From contig JAIOAV010000033.1 of the NCBI GenBank assembly GCA_019873665.1, forward strand, positions 1 through 37,327: 37,327 nucleotides of DNA, read 5' to 3'. Source of the stretch: Chloroflexota bacterium. Lineage in GTDB: Bacteria > Chloroflexota > Anaerolineae > JAAYEA01. The notes beneath the pieces are model-generated. The model was not told the origin of the DNA, ran no database searches, and was given only the letters and a program-made list of their open reading frames with translations. Both the position numbers and the translations under genes were made by a program. This document shows positions 1-7,521 of the stretch, one piece after another. Within the stretch, counting starts at the first letter, position 1, and the number at the start of each line of letters is the position of its first letter.

Positions 1-1
1 C

Positions 2-91
2 TACCAGGCGACCATCCGTATCCAACATGCGCCACAAGGAGACCCTCAGCGCTGGGCTGGCTTCATCGAACAACTGCTCTGGGACTCCTGA
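2..91 (+). CDS. Possible C-terminal end of a convergent gene (partial)
   Basis: An open frame enters from the left edge in frame 2 and ends at TGA 89-91. It encodes 29 residues ending in FIEQLLWDS. Two thirds of its third codon positions are G or C, so it could be real coding sequence. It would be the only plus-strand gene here and would converge on the Alg13-like gene, whose stop is 42 bases away. Nothing in the fragment identifies a family. It could also be an accidental open frame, because the evidence is only 90 bases long. Confidence 0.35.
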   Translation, partial: YQATIRIQHAPQGDPQRWAGFIEQLLWDS

Positions 92-121
92 ATTTCCGCA
101 CGGAAGGATTCACTAATCGCA

Positions 122-139
122 CGCGTGTGGAATCACGCG
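122..139. terminator. Short GC-rich hairpin at the end of the minus-strand cluster
   Basis: A perfect 6-bp inverted repeat (CGCGTG at 122-127, CACGCG at 134-139) with a 6-base loop overlaps the stop codon of the Alg13-like gene at 135-133. It lies between two possibly convergent genes, where a bidirectional terminator would be expected. No T-run follows on either strand, so it is not a classical intrinsic terminator. A second imperfect repeat (GAATTTCC with GGAAGGATTC, around 91-113) lies next to it. Confidence 0.25.
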
Positions 140-615
140 CCGGAAGAACGCACCTTGCGATGGTAGCGATTCGCCAGAAAGCGCTGGATCGTAGTGTGGA
201 TGTCGCACGGAGGCGGCTCATATGGGGCAAACGTCATGCCGCGCACGCGCGCCAGCTCTTCTGGCAGGCGGCGCAGCTCGCGGCACCAGACAAGATGGCC
301 CGATTCGGCAAAGGCCCGCAGGATCTCGTCTTGATGTGTGTCGTAGCGATCCGGGTTGCTGACCGCGATCAGCCGCCTGCCTTTCTGCAGCACCTCAACC
401 ACCGTGCCGAGGCCACCGTGAGAGACGATAATCTCTGCCTGATCATAGTAGGGAGCCAATGAGGGTGCAAAGCGAAAGTAGGTGTGGGCATGACGCGGCA
501 CATATACCCCTTCGCCGATCTGCATCACCACTGGCTCGGCGGCGGTGGCTGCCCATTCGTCCATCGCCGCCACCAGCGCATCAAAGTCAGTTGACCCCAC
601 CGTGACAAAGATCAT
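133..615 (-). CDS. Alg13/PssE-like glycosyltransferase catalytic subunit
   Basis: This 160-residue protein matches the GT28 C-terminal fold of Alg13 and PssE/EpsF-type proteins. They bind the nucleotide sugar and work only with a membrane-bound Alg14/PssD partner. The N-terminus reads MIFVTVGSTDF. Mid-protein SHGGLGTVVEVL is the family's glycine-rich donor-binding loop, and NPDRYDTHQDE matches the conserved NP...HQ.E segment. The start is ATG 615, because the frame upstream of it is antisense-like and the conserved beta strand begins at this Met. The stop of the upstream Alg14-like gene shares one base with this start (TGATG). The pair probably adds the second or a later sugar to a lipid-linked intermediate at the inner face of the membrane. 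The sugar cannot be read from the sequence. Confidence 0.88.
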   Translation of the reverse strand: MIFVTVGSTDFDALVAAMDEWAATAAEPVVMQIGEGVYVPRHAHTYFRFAPSLAPYYDQAEIIVSHGGLGTVVEVLQKGRRLIAVSNPDRYDTHQDEILRAFAESGHLVWCRELRRLPEELARVRGMTFAPYEPPPCDIHTTIQRFLANRYHRKVRSSGA

Positions 616-1094
616 CAGAAGAGCCTCCCGGCATAGATTGCTCGTGGATGCTCGCTCTGCAGCGCGGGCCATTGCACGAAAAAGAGATCGGCGAGAGGGC
701 GCATCAATCGGCCGGTGAGCGACAGGTGCTGAACGCGGGAGCCGGTTTCCACAAAGATCACCGACCGACGGCATAGCTTCGCCCAGAAGGAGATAGGAAT
801 GGCCACCGCCGGGCCACTGCTGATCACCGCATCGGGCCAAGCCCGCAAGAGCACGACCAATGACTGTAACAGGCAGAGCACCAGCTTGCCGGTGGCAACC
901 CAGGCAGGGTCATCCTTGCTGCGGGGGCGGATAACGCGATAGATGCAACCTGGCCGCTGGATCTTGGCCGCCGAGAGCGGATCCTCATGCGTGAGCAGGT
1001 AGGCGTACTCGTAACCATCGCCCAGCAGGTCCACCAGCGTGAGCATCTCTTTAGAGTGCCCGCCCTCTCCCAGCACCATCAGCAGCCTGATCAT
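615..1094 (-). CDS. Alg14/PssD-like membrane-anchoring glycosyltransferase subunit
   Basis: This 159-residue protein belongs to the Alg14/PssD family, the acceptor-binding half of a split GT-B glycosyltransferase. The N-terminus MIRLLMVLGEGGHSKEML carries the GGH..EML signature. ISSGPAVAIPISFWAKL and VFVETGSRVQHLSLTG are further family blocks, and the C-terminus AIYAGRLF resembles the usual ending. A hydrophobic stretch around residues 65-80 may dip into the membrane and recruit the Alg13-like partner encoded next. The start at ATG 1094 overlaps the stop of the upstream GT4 gene as ATGA. In eukaryotes Alg13/14 adds GlcNAc to a dolichol-linked GlcNAc. Rhizobial PssD/PssE were described as adding glucuronate. 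The substrate here is unknown. Confidence 0.88.
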   Translation of the reverse strand: MIRLLMVLGEGGHSKEMLTLVDLLGDGYEYAYLLTHEDPLSAAKIQRPGCIYRVIRPRSKDDPAWVATGKLVLCLLQSLVVLLRAWPDAVISSGPAVAIPISFWAKLCRRSVIFVETGSRVQHLSLTGRLMRPLADLFFVQWPALQSEHPRAIYAGRLF

Positions 1095-2050
1095 GATGCC
1101 GCCTCGTGCGCCGGCCGCCTGGCGCGCAGCACCTCCTGGTAGATGCCGATGATCCGGTCGGCGATCCGCTCCAGCGAAAGCGGCATGACGGCGGCGCGAC
1201 CCTCGGTGCGACGGCCAAAGGCGAGCGCCTGTGCCAGCTTGGCGGCCACATCTTCCGGCGTCTGCTGGCAGAGGAAACATCCTTCCGTCCCGCCGATCAC
1301 CTCGGCCACGTCGCCAACCTTCACCGAGACGATGGGCATATTGCACGCCATCGCTTCCTTGATTACCTGCGGCGATCCCTCGCAATCGGAGGTGAGCAAC
1401 AGCGCATCGCAGGCGTTCATATAGAGCGGCACCTCCTCATGTGGGCGACCGGTCAGGATGATCAGCTCGACCGGAACGCCCTGTGCTTGCAAGAGAGCGA
1501 TGGCGGCGCGAGCGATATCTACCCGTTTTTCGGGGCGCAAATCGGCGGCAAAGAGCACCAGCCTCTTGTCTGAGCCTAGCCCCACTTGGGCGCGCGCCTC
1601 GGCCATCGGCAACGGCCGAAACAGCTCGGTGTTGATGCCGCACGGCACGATATGCGCGCGGGGATTGCCCAATTGCGCCGCGTGTTCGGCGGATGTTACC
1701 GTAAAGGCATCCACTAGCGGCGCTAGGCCACGGCAAAGCCATCCCACCCAGCTCGCCATCTCCCCTGCCCCGTGAAAGCTCACCACCAGCGGGCAGCGAC
1801 GTTGAAAGCGCGCCATGATGCCGGAAAAGACATAGTGGGCGTGGATCAGATCGTAGCGCTGTTGCCGCACTTGCCGCCGCACCTGGCCGATGCCCCGCAC
1901 ATAGTTCCAGGCGTCGCTCTTGCCGTTGACAAAGAGCACGTCAACGTCTATCCCCTTGCGGCGCAGCGACTCGACCTGCTCATAGACGAACACGCCAAAG
2001 GCGGGCATCGCCTCGGTGGGATACATGTTCGTAACGACCAGCACACGCAT
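1091..2050 (-). CDS. GT4-family glycosyltransferase
   Basis: This 319-residue GT-B retaining glycosyltransferase is expected to transfer a sugar from a nucleotide donor to a lipid-linked or polymer acceptor at the cytoplasmic membrane. The N-terminal acceptor domain starts MRVLVVTNMYP and includes the glycine-rich FGVFVYEQV turn. The donor domain carries LRPEKRVD (residues 171-178) and an EX7E motif with E224 and E232, followed by AMACNMPIVS. ATG 2050 was chosen because the first Rossmann strand begins there and the stop of the preceding fusion gene lies 4 bases upstream. Its 3' end overlaps the Alg14-like start. At 319 residues it is short for the family, mainly through a compact N-terminal domain. 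The sugar specificity is unknown. Confidence 0.88.
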   Translation of the reverse strand: MRVLVVTNMYPTEAMPAFGVFVYEQVESLRRKGIDVDVLFVNGKSDAWNYVRGIGQVRRQVRQQRYDLIHAHYVFSGIMARFQRRCPLVVSFHGAGEMASWVGWLCRGLAPLVDAFTVTSAEHAAQLGNPRAHIVPCGINTELFRPLPMAEARAQVGLGSDKRLVLFAADLRPEKRVDIARAAIALLQAQGVPVELIILTGRPHEEVPLYMNACDALLLTSDCEGSPQVIKEAMACNMPIVSVKVGDVAEVIGGTEGCFLCQQTPEDVAAKLAQALAFGRRTEGRAAVMPLSLERIADRIIGIYQEVLRARRPAHEAAS

Positions 2051-2054
2051 CAGA

Positions 2055-3884
2055 TCAGCTCCTACCCTGCGCCGGCGGCATGGATGAATCGGCATAGCAG
2101 GTGGGCAGCGGCCCAGGATTGCGGAAAAAGAGCGCGTTGACCAGCGTTCCATAGCGGTCGAAATACGCGGTCAACGTCTCGTAAGCGATCTCGTCCTCTA
2201 ACGTCGCGGCAGGCCGCTGGGCGTCCTTGACGATTGCACCAAATGAAGCGGCCAGTCGGTGATAGAGTATCACCTCTTGGTGCAACATGGCCAGCGAGGG
2301 CGCAGACGAAGAGCGGCTCGCCGCCAACTCGGCAGGGATGTCCAGCAGATAGGAGCGATGCGGCCGCGGCGCGGCCCAGCGCAGCCAGCGCGCTGCCCAG
2401 GTACGACTAATGTCATCGCTGCCGCCGAAATAGGCCGCCCATTCCACCCAGGCATCATACACATATCGGTCGCAGAGGACCACTCGCCCGCGTAGCAGTG
2501 GCAGCCGCACCTGCCATGTGTAGCGCGCTACCAGATCCACCGCGGTCAGCCAGCTCCAGACGCGACGCACCCACCGATTACCAAAGGCTGCCCTGCGACG
2601 CTCCCACTTGCTGGCCTCTGATTCGCCCCCTTGAGGCAAAGGCTGGCCGGCGAGCCGCTTGGCCGCCTGCCCCAGCAGATGCAGCCATCGCGCCGAGCCG
2701 GTGCGACCCCAGACGTAACCGGTGTGGATGTGGCAGCCGGCGAACGCCCGTTGCAGGGCGTGAGCATGCGCCGTCTTGCCAGAGCCATCTACCCCGCTGA
2801 AACAGACCAGCATTCCCGGCTGACTGTGCAGTCGCAGTCGCAGCTTGGTGCCCTGCACGCTGTGGATGAACAGATCGGCGAGCCGCCTGCGCAGCGGCTT
2901 GTCGGGGTCCTGCCAGAGCCGCCGCAGGAAGCAGTACTTGCTCAACGCGAACGGGATGCGGAAAGGTGCGTGCGCTGGCTCGCGCTGCAAGTAGCGACGC
3001 ACATATCGCGCCAACCACGTCGGGAGCGATGCCTCTGCTCGTTGCCGCACGTGCGGTGGAATGGAGCTCGCGCCATACCAGGCGCGCGAGACGTGATCGT
3101 AGATCAGCAGCGCCACCTGCAGGCCCTCGCGCCAGCTACGTCGGGTGGCAACCGCCTCGACATACTGCCAGTCGAAATCGCCCCCGCGCTCCCGCAGGTG
3201 ATGATTGACCTTGGCCAGATCGGAGAGCTTGACATCCTTGTCCTCGAAGAACGAGTGGGCGATGGTGATGAGCACGATATCCTCCGGCGACGGCACCGTC
3301 ACCTCGAGGTCGTCCGCCGATGGCTGGCAGCGCTCCCAGAGGCGCTGCTCGTCCAGGAAAGAGGCATACCAGCCGACATGCTCGTGCACATGTAGGCCAG
3401 ATATCTCTCGCCCGCGATGGAATTTACGAAAGAGGTACTTGGCGTTCTCTTCCACGTTCCGCAGCTCGATATAACCGTTGTCGCGCAGCAGGCACCGCGC
3501 CCAATCGCTCATCTGCGGTGGCACCAGCACGTCCAGATTGCTCGTCTTGTGCGGGAAGGAAGGAAAGGTGTTGCCGGACTTGATCAGGATGTCGGCGATG
3601 CCGGCGTGCTGCCAGAGCCGTTTGGCCGCCACGTATTCGGCGCGCAGGCTCTCGTATGCGTCGCGTTCTGCCGCTTGCGCCTGGATAAAGGGGGGCTGCG
3701 CGTGCAACACGCGCTGTACGGCTCCCTGTTCCGGCGTGATTGCAAGCAAGGGTACCTTGTTGCGCGCCAGGAGCTTGAGCAGCGCCGGCAGCTCCGCGCC
3801 AGTGACGATCTCCGGCGCTGGGGCCGGTGCCGCTGGCGGGTCCGCCAGATAGATGGCGAGTTGTCGCTCCAGTTCCCCGCTCAT
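2055..3884 (-). CDS. Nucleotidyltransferase (PF14907-like) fused to a thymidylate-kinase-like P-loop domain
   Basis: This 609-residue protein joins two enzymatic folds. Residues about 30-330 resemble the uncharacterised nucleotidyltransferase family NTP_transf_5. They show the NTase strand around LIKSG (100-104) and SNLDVLV (115-121), a VHEHVGW segment (165-171) where the family usually has a His-rich strand, and a helical LITIAHSFF...LSDLAKV region (205-225). Residues about 355-585 form a thymidylate-kinase-like domain with Walker A GVDGSGKT (364-371), a CDRY motif (471-474) and LLDIPAE (513-519). In the NTase motif the first of the two usual metal-binding acids appears to be Asn116, leaving Asp118. 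The gene overlaps the methyltransferase stop as ATGA and leads into a GT4, so it belongs to the glycan operon. It could phosphorylate or nucleotidylate a sugar, lipid or protein. Its substrate is unknown, and dTMP is unlikely given the context. Confidence 0.8.
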   Translation of the reverse strand: MSGELERQLAIYLADPPAAPAPAPEIVTGAELPALLKLLARNKVPLLAITPEQGAVQRVLHAQPPFIQAQAAERDAYESLRAEYVAAKRLWQHAGIADILIKSGNTFPSFPHKTSNLDVLVPPQMSDWARCLLRDNGYIELRNVEENAKYLFRKFHRGREISGLHVHEHVGWYASFLDEQRLWERCQPSADDLEVTVPSPEDIVLITIAHSFFEDKDVKLSDLAKVNHHLRERGGDFDWQYVEAVATRRSWREGLQVALLIYDHVSRAWYGASSIPPHVRQRAEASLPTWLARYVRRYLQREPAHAPFRIPFALSKYCFLRRLWQDPDKPLRRRLADLFIHSVQGTKLRLRLHSQPGMLVCFSGVDGSGKTAHAHALQRAFAGCHIHTGYVWGRTGSARWLHLLGQAAKRLAGQPLPQGGESEASKWERRRAAFGNRWVRRVWSWLTAVDLVARYTWQVRLPLLRGRVVLCDRYVYDAWVEWAAYFGGSDDISRTWAARWLRWAAPRPHRSYLLDIPAELAASRSSSAPSLAMLHQEVILYHRLAASFGAIVKDAQRPAATLEDEIAYETLTAYFDRYGTLVNALFFRNPGPLPTCYADSSMPPAQGRS

Positions 3885-4594
3885 ACCGCTTCATCCTTAC
3901 TGCAGACGCCGATGATACCGCTGCGCAGCCAGGCGAGGCGCGGGTGATGTACCGCCCGGCTATAGCAAAGACCCGCGATATAGCTCCAGCGGTTCATGCT
4001 CAGATAGGCGTACGTCTGATCCACCTGCCTGAGCTTGCCGCGGAGGCCATTCTCGCGTAGCAAACGCTCCAGTTGCGAGACCGTGTTGCAGCGATAATAG
4101 GTGGGAAATACATCCCCCTTGTCGGTGCCCACAAAGCGCTTCAGAAACCAGTGCAGCCGGTAGGGCAACACACGCGCCAGCAAGGTCGTCGGCGCGTATG
4201 CGGCCGGAACCTTGAAGATGAGTGTGCCGCCGGGTTTCAAAACGCGGGCAAACTCGCGAAACACCTCTTGCGGCGCGGCGACATGTTCCAGCACCAGGTA
4301 GCAGACGATCAGGTCAAAGGCGCTATCGTGGAAAGGAAGGCGGTCGAGGCTCGCCAGCGCAAATGCGTCAGCGCTGCGCGCTCCCGGGTCATAGACGTCC
4401 ACCCCGACCACAAAGCGGTAGCGCTCACGATGTGCTCTGACGATCCATGTTCCCTTGCCACAACCGGCATCCAGCACCAGCGCGCCAGCTAACTCGGCCC
4501 GCCCGAGCGCCCGGTGCAGAGGAGCGAAAACGATCTCTTCCAGTTCGGGGAAATAGCGCTGTTCCAGCGCCCGCTTTGTGTCCGCATCCAACAT
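3881..4594 (-). CDS. Class I SAM-dependent methyltransferase
   Basis: This 237-residue protein has the class I methyltransferase fold. Motif I is VLDAGCGKG (residues 40-48), the acidic end of strand 2 is GVDV, and motif IV is FDLIVCYLVLEHV. ARVLKPGGTLIFKVP follows, as in Methyltransf_11 proteins. The Arg-rich C-terminal part (about 150-237) is likely an acceptor cap. Proteins of this type in glycan clusters commonly methylate a sugar hydroxyl or a polymer end. The substrate is not evident, and transfer to a non-glycan target is possible. It starts 13 bases after the DUF2079 gene, and its stop overlaps the start of the nucleotidyltransferase-kinase fusion. Confidence 0.85.
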   Translation of the reverse strand: MLDADTKRALEQRYFPELEEIVFAPLHRALGRAELAGALVLDAGCGKGTWIVRAHRERYRFVVGVDVYDPGARSADAFALASLDRLPFHDSAFDLIVCYLVLEHVAAPQEVFREFARVLKPGGTLIFKVPAAYAPTTLLARVLPYRLHWFLKRFVGTDKGDVFPTYYRCNTVSQLERLLRENGLRGKLRQVDQTYAYLSMNRWSYIAGLCYSRAVHHPRLAWLRSGIIGVCSKDEAV

Positions 4595-4607
4595 GGTCTA
4601 TTGACGG

Positions 4608-6467
4608 CTATCCTTCCGTGCGTTTGAACACATAAACACCGTCCTGGCTCCAGAGGAGCTGCAGCCCGGCATATGACCGACCCTGTTCGGCCTCGGTTAC
4701 AAGGGTAATATACTCCTGCGCGGCGCTTTCCGCAAGCCGCCGCCCTCGCACCTCGGCGATCCAGTGGATATCCACGATCTGATACTCGGCCCAGAACGGG
4801 GCGCCAGTCTGTAGCTGGAGCAGTGGGCGACGGGCCAGATGCGCCAGCATATAGTCCGGCGCGGACACGCCGGCCTCCGGCGGGATGAGCGCCAGGGCAG
4901 CGCGTTGCGCCGCCAGATGCGGACGCGCGGCATAGTCCTCCGCCCGCAAGCAGTAAGGCAGGCACGTCAAGGTTGCCAGGAGGATGAGAATGGCCCAGGT
5001 GATATGCCAGGTGCGCGCCTCGGCCAGCGGCGTTCTTCGTGCCAGCCAGGATGAGAGGCGTTGCACGGCCGACGTTGCGGCGAAAAACAGGAGCGGGCCA
5101 AAGATCACTGATTCCCAGGCACAGATGCCGATGGAGCCGCCCTGTGCCAGCAGGTTCAGGCCGAGGGCAGGCAGCGCCAGCACGATCTCGGCACTCAGCC
5201 AGGGAAGCACCAGGAGGAACGGTTGGAAGAGCTGGTAGACGAGGCCCAGGCGCGCCATGCCCAAAATGCGGCGCAGAAACGACAGCGGCTCATGCGAGAG
5301 GTTGGCGAGCGCCTCTTGCGGCGTGCTGCCCAGCGGGCCGAGCAGGGCTGCGGCGCGGGAGGTGATCGTCCCCTGGGCAAAATGTGGCATGATCACCGCG
5401 AAGGAAAGCCACAGCGAGGCCACCCCCAGCAGCACCGGAGCGACCACCCAGCGGCGCGTGCGGCGCTGCAGGAGCGCATAGACTCCGAAAAAGATGACCG
5501 TGGCGGCGATGCTCTCCTTCACGGACAAGCTCAACAGCAGAAAGAAGAGAAACGGCGCGAAGCGTTCGCGTTCATAGTAGTAGAGGCTGGGCAAGAGGAC
5601 TACCGGCAGCAGCGTCATCTCGTAGAAATCGCCAGTAGCGCGCGCCAGCATATAAGGGCAGACAAGATACGCTGCCGTGAGCGCCAGCGCCGCCACGCCC
5701 CCCAGTCGTGGGCGCGCGAGCCAGAAGAAGGGCCAGGCGGAGAGCGCGATGGCCAGCGGCGCTACCAGTGTCAGGATGGCGCGCGGCGCGCGCAGCAGCA
5801 CATAGATCGGCAGCAAAAGGTAATAGATCAGCGAGCTATGCACCGCCAGGTGACTGGCCTTTTCCAGTGTATTGAAGAAAAGTCGGTCCCCTTCGGCGGT
5901 GTAGAAGAGGCTTTGCACGACGATGGCGCTATCGTTGTTGCCCAGCGTCAGGATTTGCCAACGGTAGTTCGCAAGCCATACGCTGATGCTCAAATACGAC
6001 AGGATGAGGAGCGCCAAGAGCCATTCGACGCGCCACCCCGCGCTGCGTGGCCGCATGGTGCGCGGCGCGAGTCCTACCCACTGTATCAGCGGGACAGCGG
6101 CCGCAGCTACTAGCAGGACATAGATGCGCCCGGTGGTGAGATGCGGATAGTCGGGGTAGAGCAGGTAGATCGGCAGGAAGGTCGCCAGGATGGCCGCCGC
6201 ACCTAGCCAGGAGATAAGGATGACGAAACGCGCGCGCACAACAGGAACACCCTCTCTGGTCAAAACCCAGCGAGACGAGACCCAACAGAGGATGATGACG
6301 ATGCCGCCAAATAGCGCTACCCATGACAGGCTGCGCCACCCCAAGCTGCCGGCGCTGCGGTACAACAGGGCAATATATGCGCCGATGACCACGCCGGCCA
6401 CGATGATGGGCATCGCCCGAAGGGCCGACTGAACGAGGGATCGTTGCGGAGTGAGGTGCGGTTTCAT
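4608..6467 (-). CDS. DUF2079 polytopic membrane protein (GT-C-like)
   Basis: This 619-residue protein has roughly 11-13 predicted membrane segments, starting at residues about 18-36. It matches the DUF2079 family, whose members resemble GT-C glycosyltransferases. The family signature is seen at NNDSAIVVQSLFYTAEG (an acidic residue in the first large external loop), HLAVHSSLIYYLLLP, and a later DFYEMTLLPVVLL...YYYERERF block. The last 150 residues form a soluble domain expected outside the cell. The start at ATG 6467 overlaps the stop of the upstream GT4 as ATGA. By analogy it would use a polyprenyl-phosphate sugar to decorate a glycan or protein outside the membrane. No DUF2079 enzyme activity is assumed, so a transport or assembly role remains open. 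Confidence 0.82.
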   Translation of the reverse strand: MKPHLTPQRSLVQSALRAMPIIVAGVVIGAYIALLYRSAGSLGWRSLSWVALFGGIVIILCWVSSRWVLTREGVPVVRARFVILISWLGAAAILATFLPIYLLYPDYPHLTTGRIYVLLVAAAAVPLIQWVGLAPRTMRPRSAGWRVEWLLALLILSYLSISVWLANYRWQILTLGNNDSAIVVQSLFYTAEGDRLFFNTLEKASHLAVHSSLIYYLLLPIYVLLRAPRAILTLVAPLAIALSAWPFFWLARPRLGGVAALALTAAYLVCPYMLARATGDFYEMTLLPVVLLPSLYYYERERFAPFLFFLLLSLSVKESIAATVIFFGVYALLQRRTRRWVVAPVLLGVASLWLSFAVIMPHFAQGTITSRAAALLGPLGSTPQEALANLSHEPLSFLRRILGMARLGLVYQLFQPFLLVLPWLSAEIVLALPALGLNLLAQGGSIGICAWESVIFGPLLFFAATSAVQRLSSWLARRTPLAEARTWHITWAILILLATLTCLPYCLRAEDYAARPHLAAQRAALALIPPEAGVSAPDYMLAHLARRPLLQLQTGAPFWAEYQIVDIHWIAEVRGRRLAESAAQEYITLVTEAEQGRSYAGLQLLWSQDGVYVFKRTEG

Positions 6468-7519
6468 GGCAGTCCAAGCGCGGCGGTGGTCTGCGTGATG
6501 GTCGTCTCTGCCACCTGCGGCCAGCTGTATGGCAGGACTAGGGCGCGAGTGTCGGCGCCGACGTGCTGGCGCGCCGCAGCCACGGCGGTGACAAGGGCGT
6601 CATCTGTCTCGGCATAGATCAGGCCCCGCGCCGGCTGCGCGGGGAATAGCTCTGGCAAGCCGCCAAACGGCGTCGCGATGACGGGCAGGTTACACGCCAT
6701 CGCTTCCAAAACGGAAAGCGGCACGCCGATGGCGGCCTGCTCCAGGCGTGTGGGGAACAGATAGGCATCCGCCAGCCGGTACGCCTCGACGATATCCAGG
6801 TGGCGCGAGATGACCATCACGCCCGCCGCGCGCAGCTCTCCCTCCACCTGCCGCTCCTGTGTGGTGCTGCTGCTGCCGACCATCAATGTCTGCACGCCCA
6901 ATGCCTGCTGGATGCGGCCCAGAAGCTGTACGTTTCGCTCTTGCTTGATGTGCCCCACATGCAAGAGCACCCACGCCGCAGGCGGAATGCCATAGGCCGC
7001 GCGCAGTCGCGCCTTTTCCTCCGCAGTGGCCGGTGTGAAACGCGCCGTGTCCACCCCGGCCGGCACAGAGACGACAGGACAACGCAACGGCGGCAGCCCC
7101 CCCGTCACGTGGCGCCCCATCACCAGGAGCAGATCCGGCGCGAGAGCAGCCACCAGTCGCCGCGACAGCGGCGTGTGTGGCCGAGGCTGCAGCCCCACGA
7201 GCGCTATGTGGCCTCCGGCTGGGATGTATGTGCGCAGCACGCGCGCCCGCAAGAAGCTGGGCCATGTCAGCGATGCCGTCGGCACATAGTAGAGCACATC
7301 CGGCGCCCAGCGGCGGATCATCCTGGCCAATGTAAAGCTCAACAAGAAGCGATTTGCTGCAATATTGCGGATGCCGCGTGAGGGCACATCCTGCCCATCG
7401 CAGGTGAGGGTCAAGACCTCGTGCTGCCGTGCCATTCCTTCGCCCAGGCGCAATACCACATTTTTGAACCCCTCGTCGAAGGGAGGCGCGAGCCGCTCGG
7501 TCAGCAAACAGATGCGCAT
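6464..7519 (-). CDS. GT4-like glycosyltransferase with altered EX7E motif
   Basis: This 351-residue GT-B fold glycosyltransferase has an N-terminus MRICLLTERLAPPFDEGF, a VPAGVDTARF hinge (152-161) and HVGHIKQERN (187-196) opening the donor domain. The conserved terminal region is GVPLSVLEAMACNLPVIATPFGGLPELF. The usual donor-binding EX7E motif keeps only its second Glu (E272). The position of the first is Ile264, although E260 sits four residues earlier. ATG 7519 is chosen because the first beta strand begins there and the preceding GT4 stop is 2 bases upstream. Either the donor-binding mode differs or catalytic activity is weakened. The protein probably acts on the same lipid-linked glycan as its neighbours, with an unknown sugar. 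Confidence 0.82.
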   Translation of the reverse strand: MRICLLTERLAPPFDEGFKNVVLRLGEGMARQHEVLTLTCDGQDVPSRGIRNIAANRFLLSFTLARMIRRWAPDVLYYVPTASLTWPSFLRARVLRTYIPAGGHIALVGLQPRPHTPLSRRLVAALAPDLLLVMGRHVTGGLPPLRCPVVSVPAGVDTARFTPATAEEKARLRAAYGIPPAAWVLLHVGHIKQERNVQLLGRIQQALGVQTLMVGSSSTTQERQVEGELRAAGVMVISRHLDIVEAYRLADAYLFPTRLEQAAIGVPLSVLEAMACNLPVIATPFGGLPELFPAQPARGLIYAETDDALVTAVAAARQHVGADTRALVLPYSWPQVAETTITQTTAALGLP

Positions 7520-7521
7520 CG

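Noticed and set aside
2631-3395. Plus-strand open frame of 254 codons
   Set aside because: It is antisense to the nucleotidyltransferase-kinase fusion, has no recognisable motif, and the minus-strand gene shows clear domains.
5223-6113. Plus-strand open frame of 296 codons
   Set aside because: It lies wholly antisense to the DUF2079 gene. Its product is Arg-, Gln- and Glu-rich with no recognisable domain, as expected from the complement of GC-rich membrane-protein codons.
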